Below, in pieces: positions 14,487 through 14,515 of a stretch of 14,515 nucleotides of DNA (its first letter is position 1; each line of letters begins with the position of its first letter). The DNA lies in the NCBI GenBank assembly GCA_964399235.1, contig CAYNQC010000031.1:1-14515 (forward strand), read 5' to 3'. The stretch is from DASPPK01 sp964399235. GTDB lineage: Archaea; Thermoproteota; Bathyarchaeia; Bathyarchaeales; Bathycorpusculaceae. The translations under genes and the position numbers were made by a program. The notes beneath the pieces were generated by a model, which was given only the letters and a program-made list of their open reading frames with translations, was not told the origin of the DNA and searched no databases.

Positions 14487-14515
14487 ATTTAACAGATGGG
14501 ATTACTCATACTTAT

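Noticed and set aside
1..14515. tRNA genes, CRISPR arrays, insertion sequences
   Set aside because: No T-loop consensus with a matching acceptor stem, no spaced direct repeats and no transposase-like frame were found on reading both strands.

Overview
This window reads as archaeal chromosomal DNA. It carries archaeal-type PCNA, the primase large subunit PriL, transcript-cleavage factor TFS, RNA polymerase subunit Rpo11, the exosome subunit Csl4, Dph2, ribosomal protein uL16 (L10e) and a METTL5-type methyltransferase. Shine-Dalgarno sites (GGTGA, GGAGA, AGGGGA) and TATA-like boxes about 45 to 50 nt ahead of several starts are also archaeal. A single visible PCNA, a stand-alone RNase III-domain protein, frequent TTG starts and medium GC suggest a TACK-lineage archaeon, perhaps Bathyarchaeia. 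That placement is inference from impression, not from a tree.

Layout: all genes but one are on the minus strand, so transcription runs from high to low coordinates. From 14444 down to about 5214 is an information-processing block. It contains uL16, PEP synthase (one base after uL16), Dph2 overlapping a METTL5-like rRNA methyltransferase, Csl4 overlapping Rpo11, DUF99, TFS, PCNA and PriL. The only plus-strand gene, at 8324-8719, encodes a small RNase III-fold protein. It sits between DUF99 and Rpo11, is divergent from DUF99 and overlaps the 3' end of Rpo11 by 14 nt.

From 5145 down to 1 is a glycosylation block: a dolichol-phosphate mannose synthase-like GT2, a DUF2079 multi-spanning membrane protein, an ALG11-like GT4, another GT2, and a class I methyltransferase cut by the window edge. 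The likely logic (inference) is that the Dpm1-like enzyme makes a lipid-linked sugar donor, the cytosolic GT4 and GT2 build a surface or lipid-linked glycan, and the DUF2079 protein uses the lipid donor in the membrane.

No tRNA, rRNA, CRISPR array, insertion sequence or long repeat was seen. The items most worth a second look are the Mini-III-like RNase III-domain protein, a near-perfect 23-bp dyad between TFS and PCNA, and an ALG11-like GT4 with Asp in place of the first Glu of its EX7E motif.
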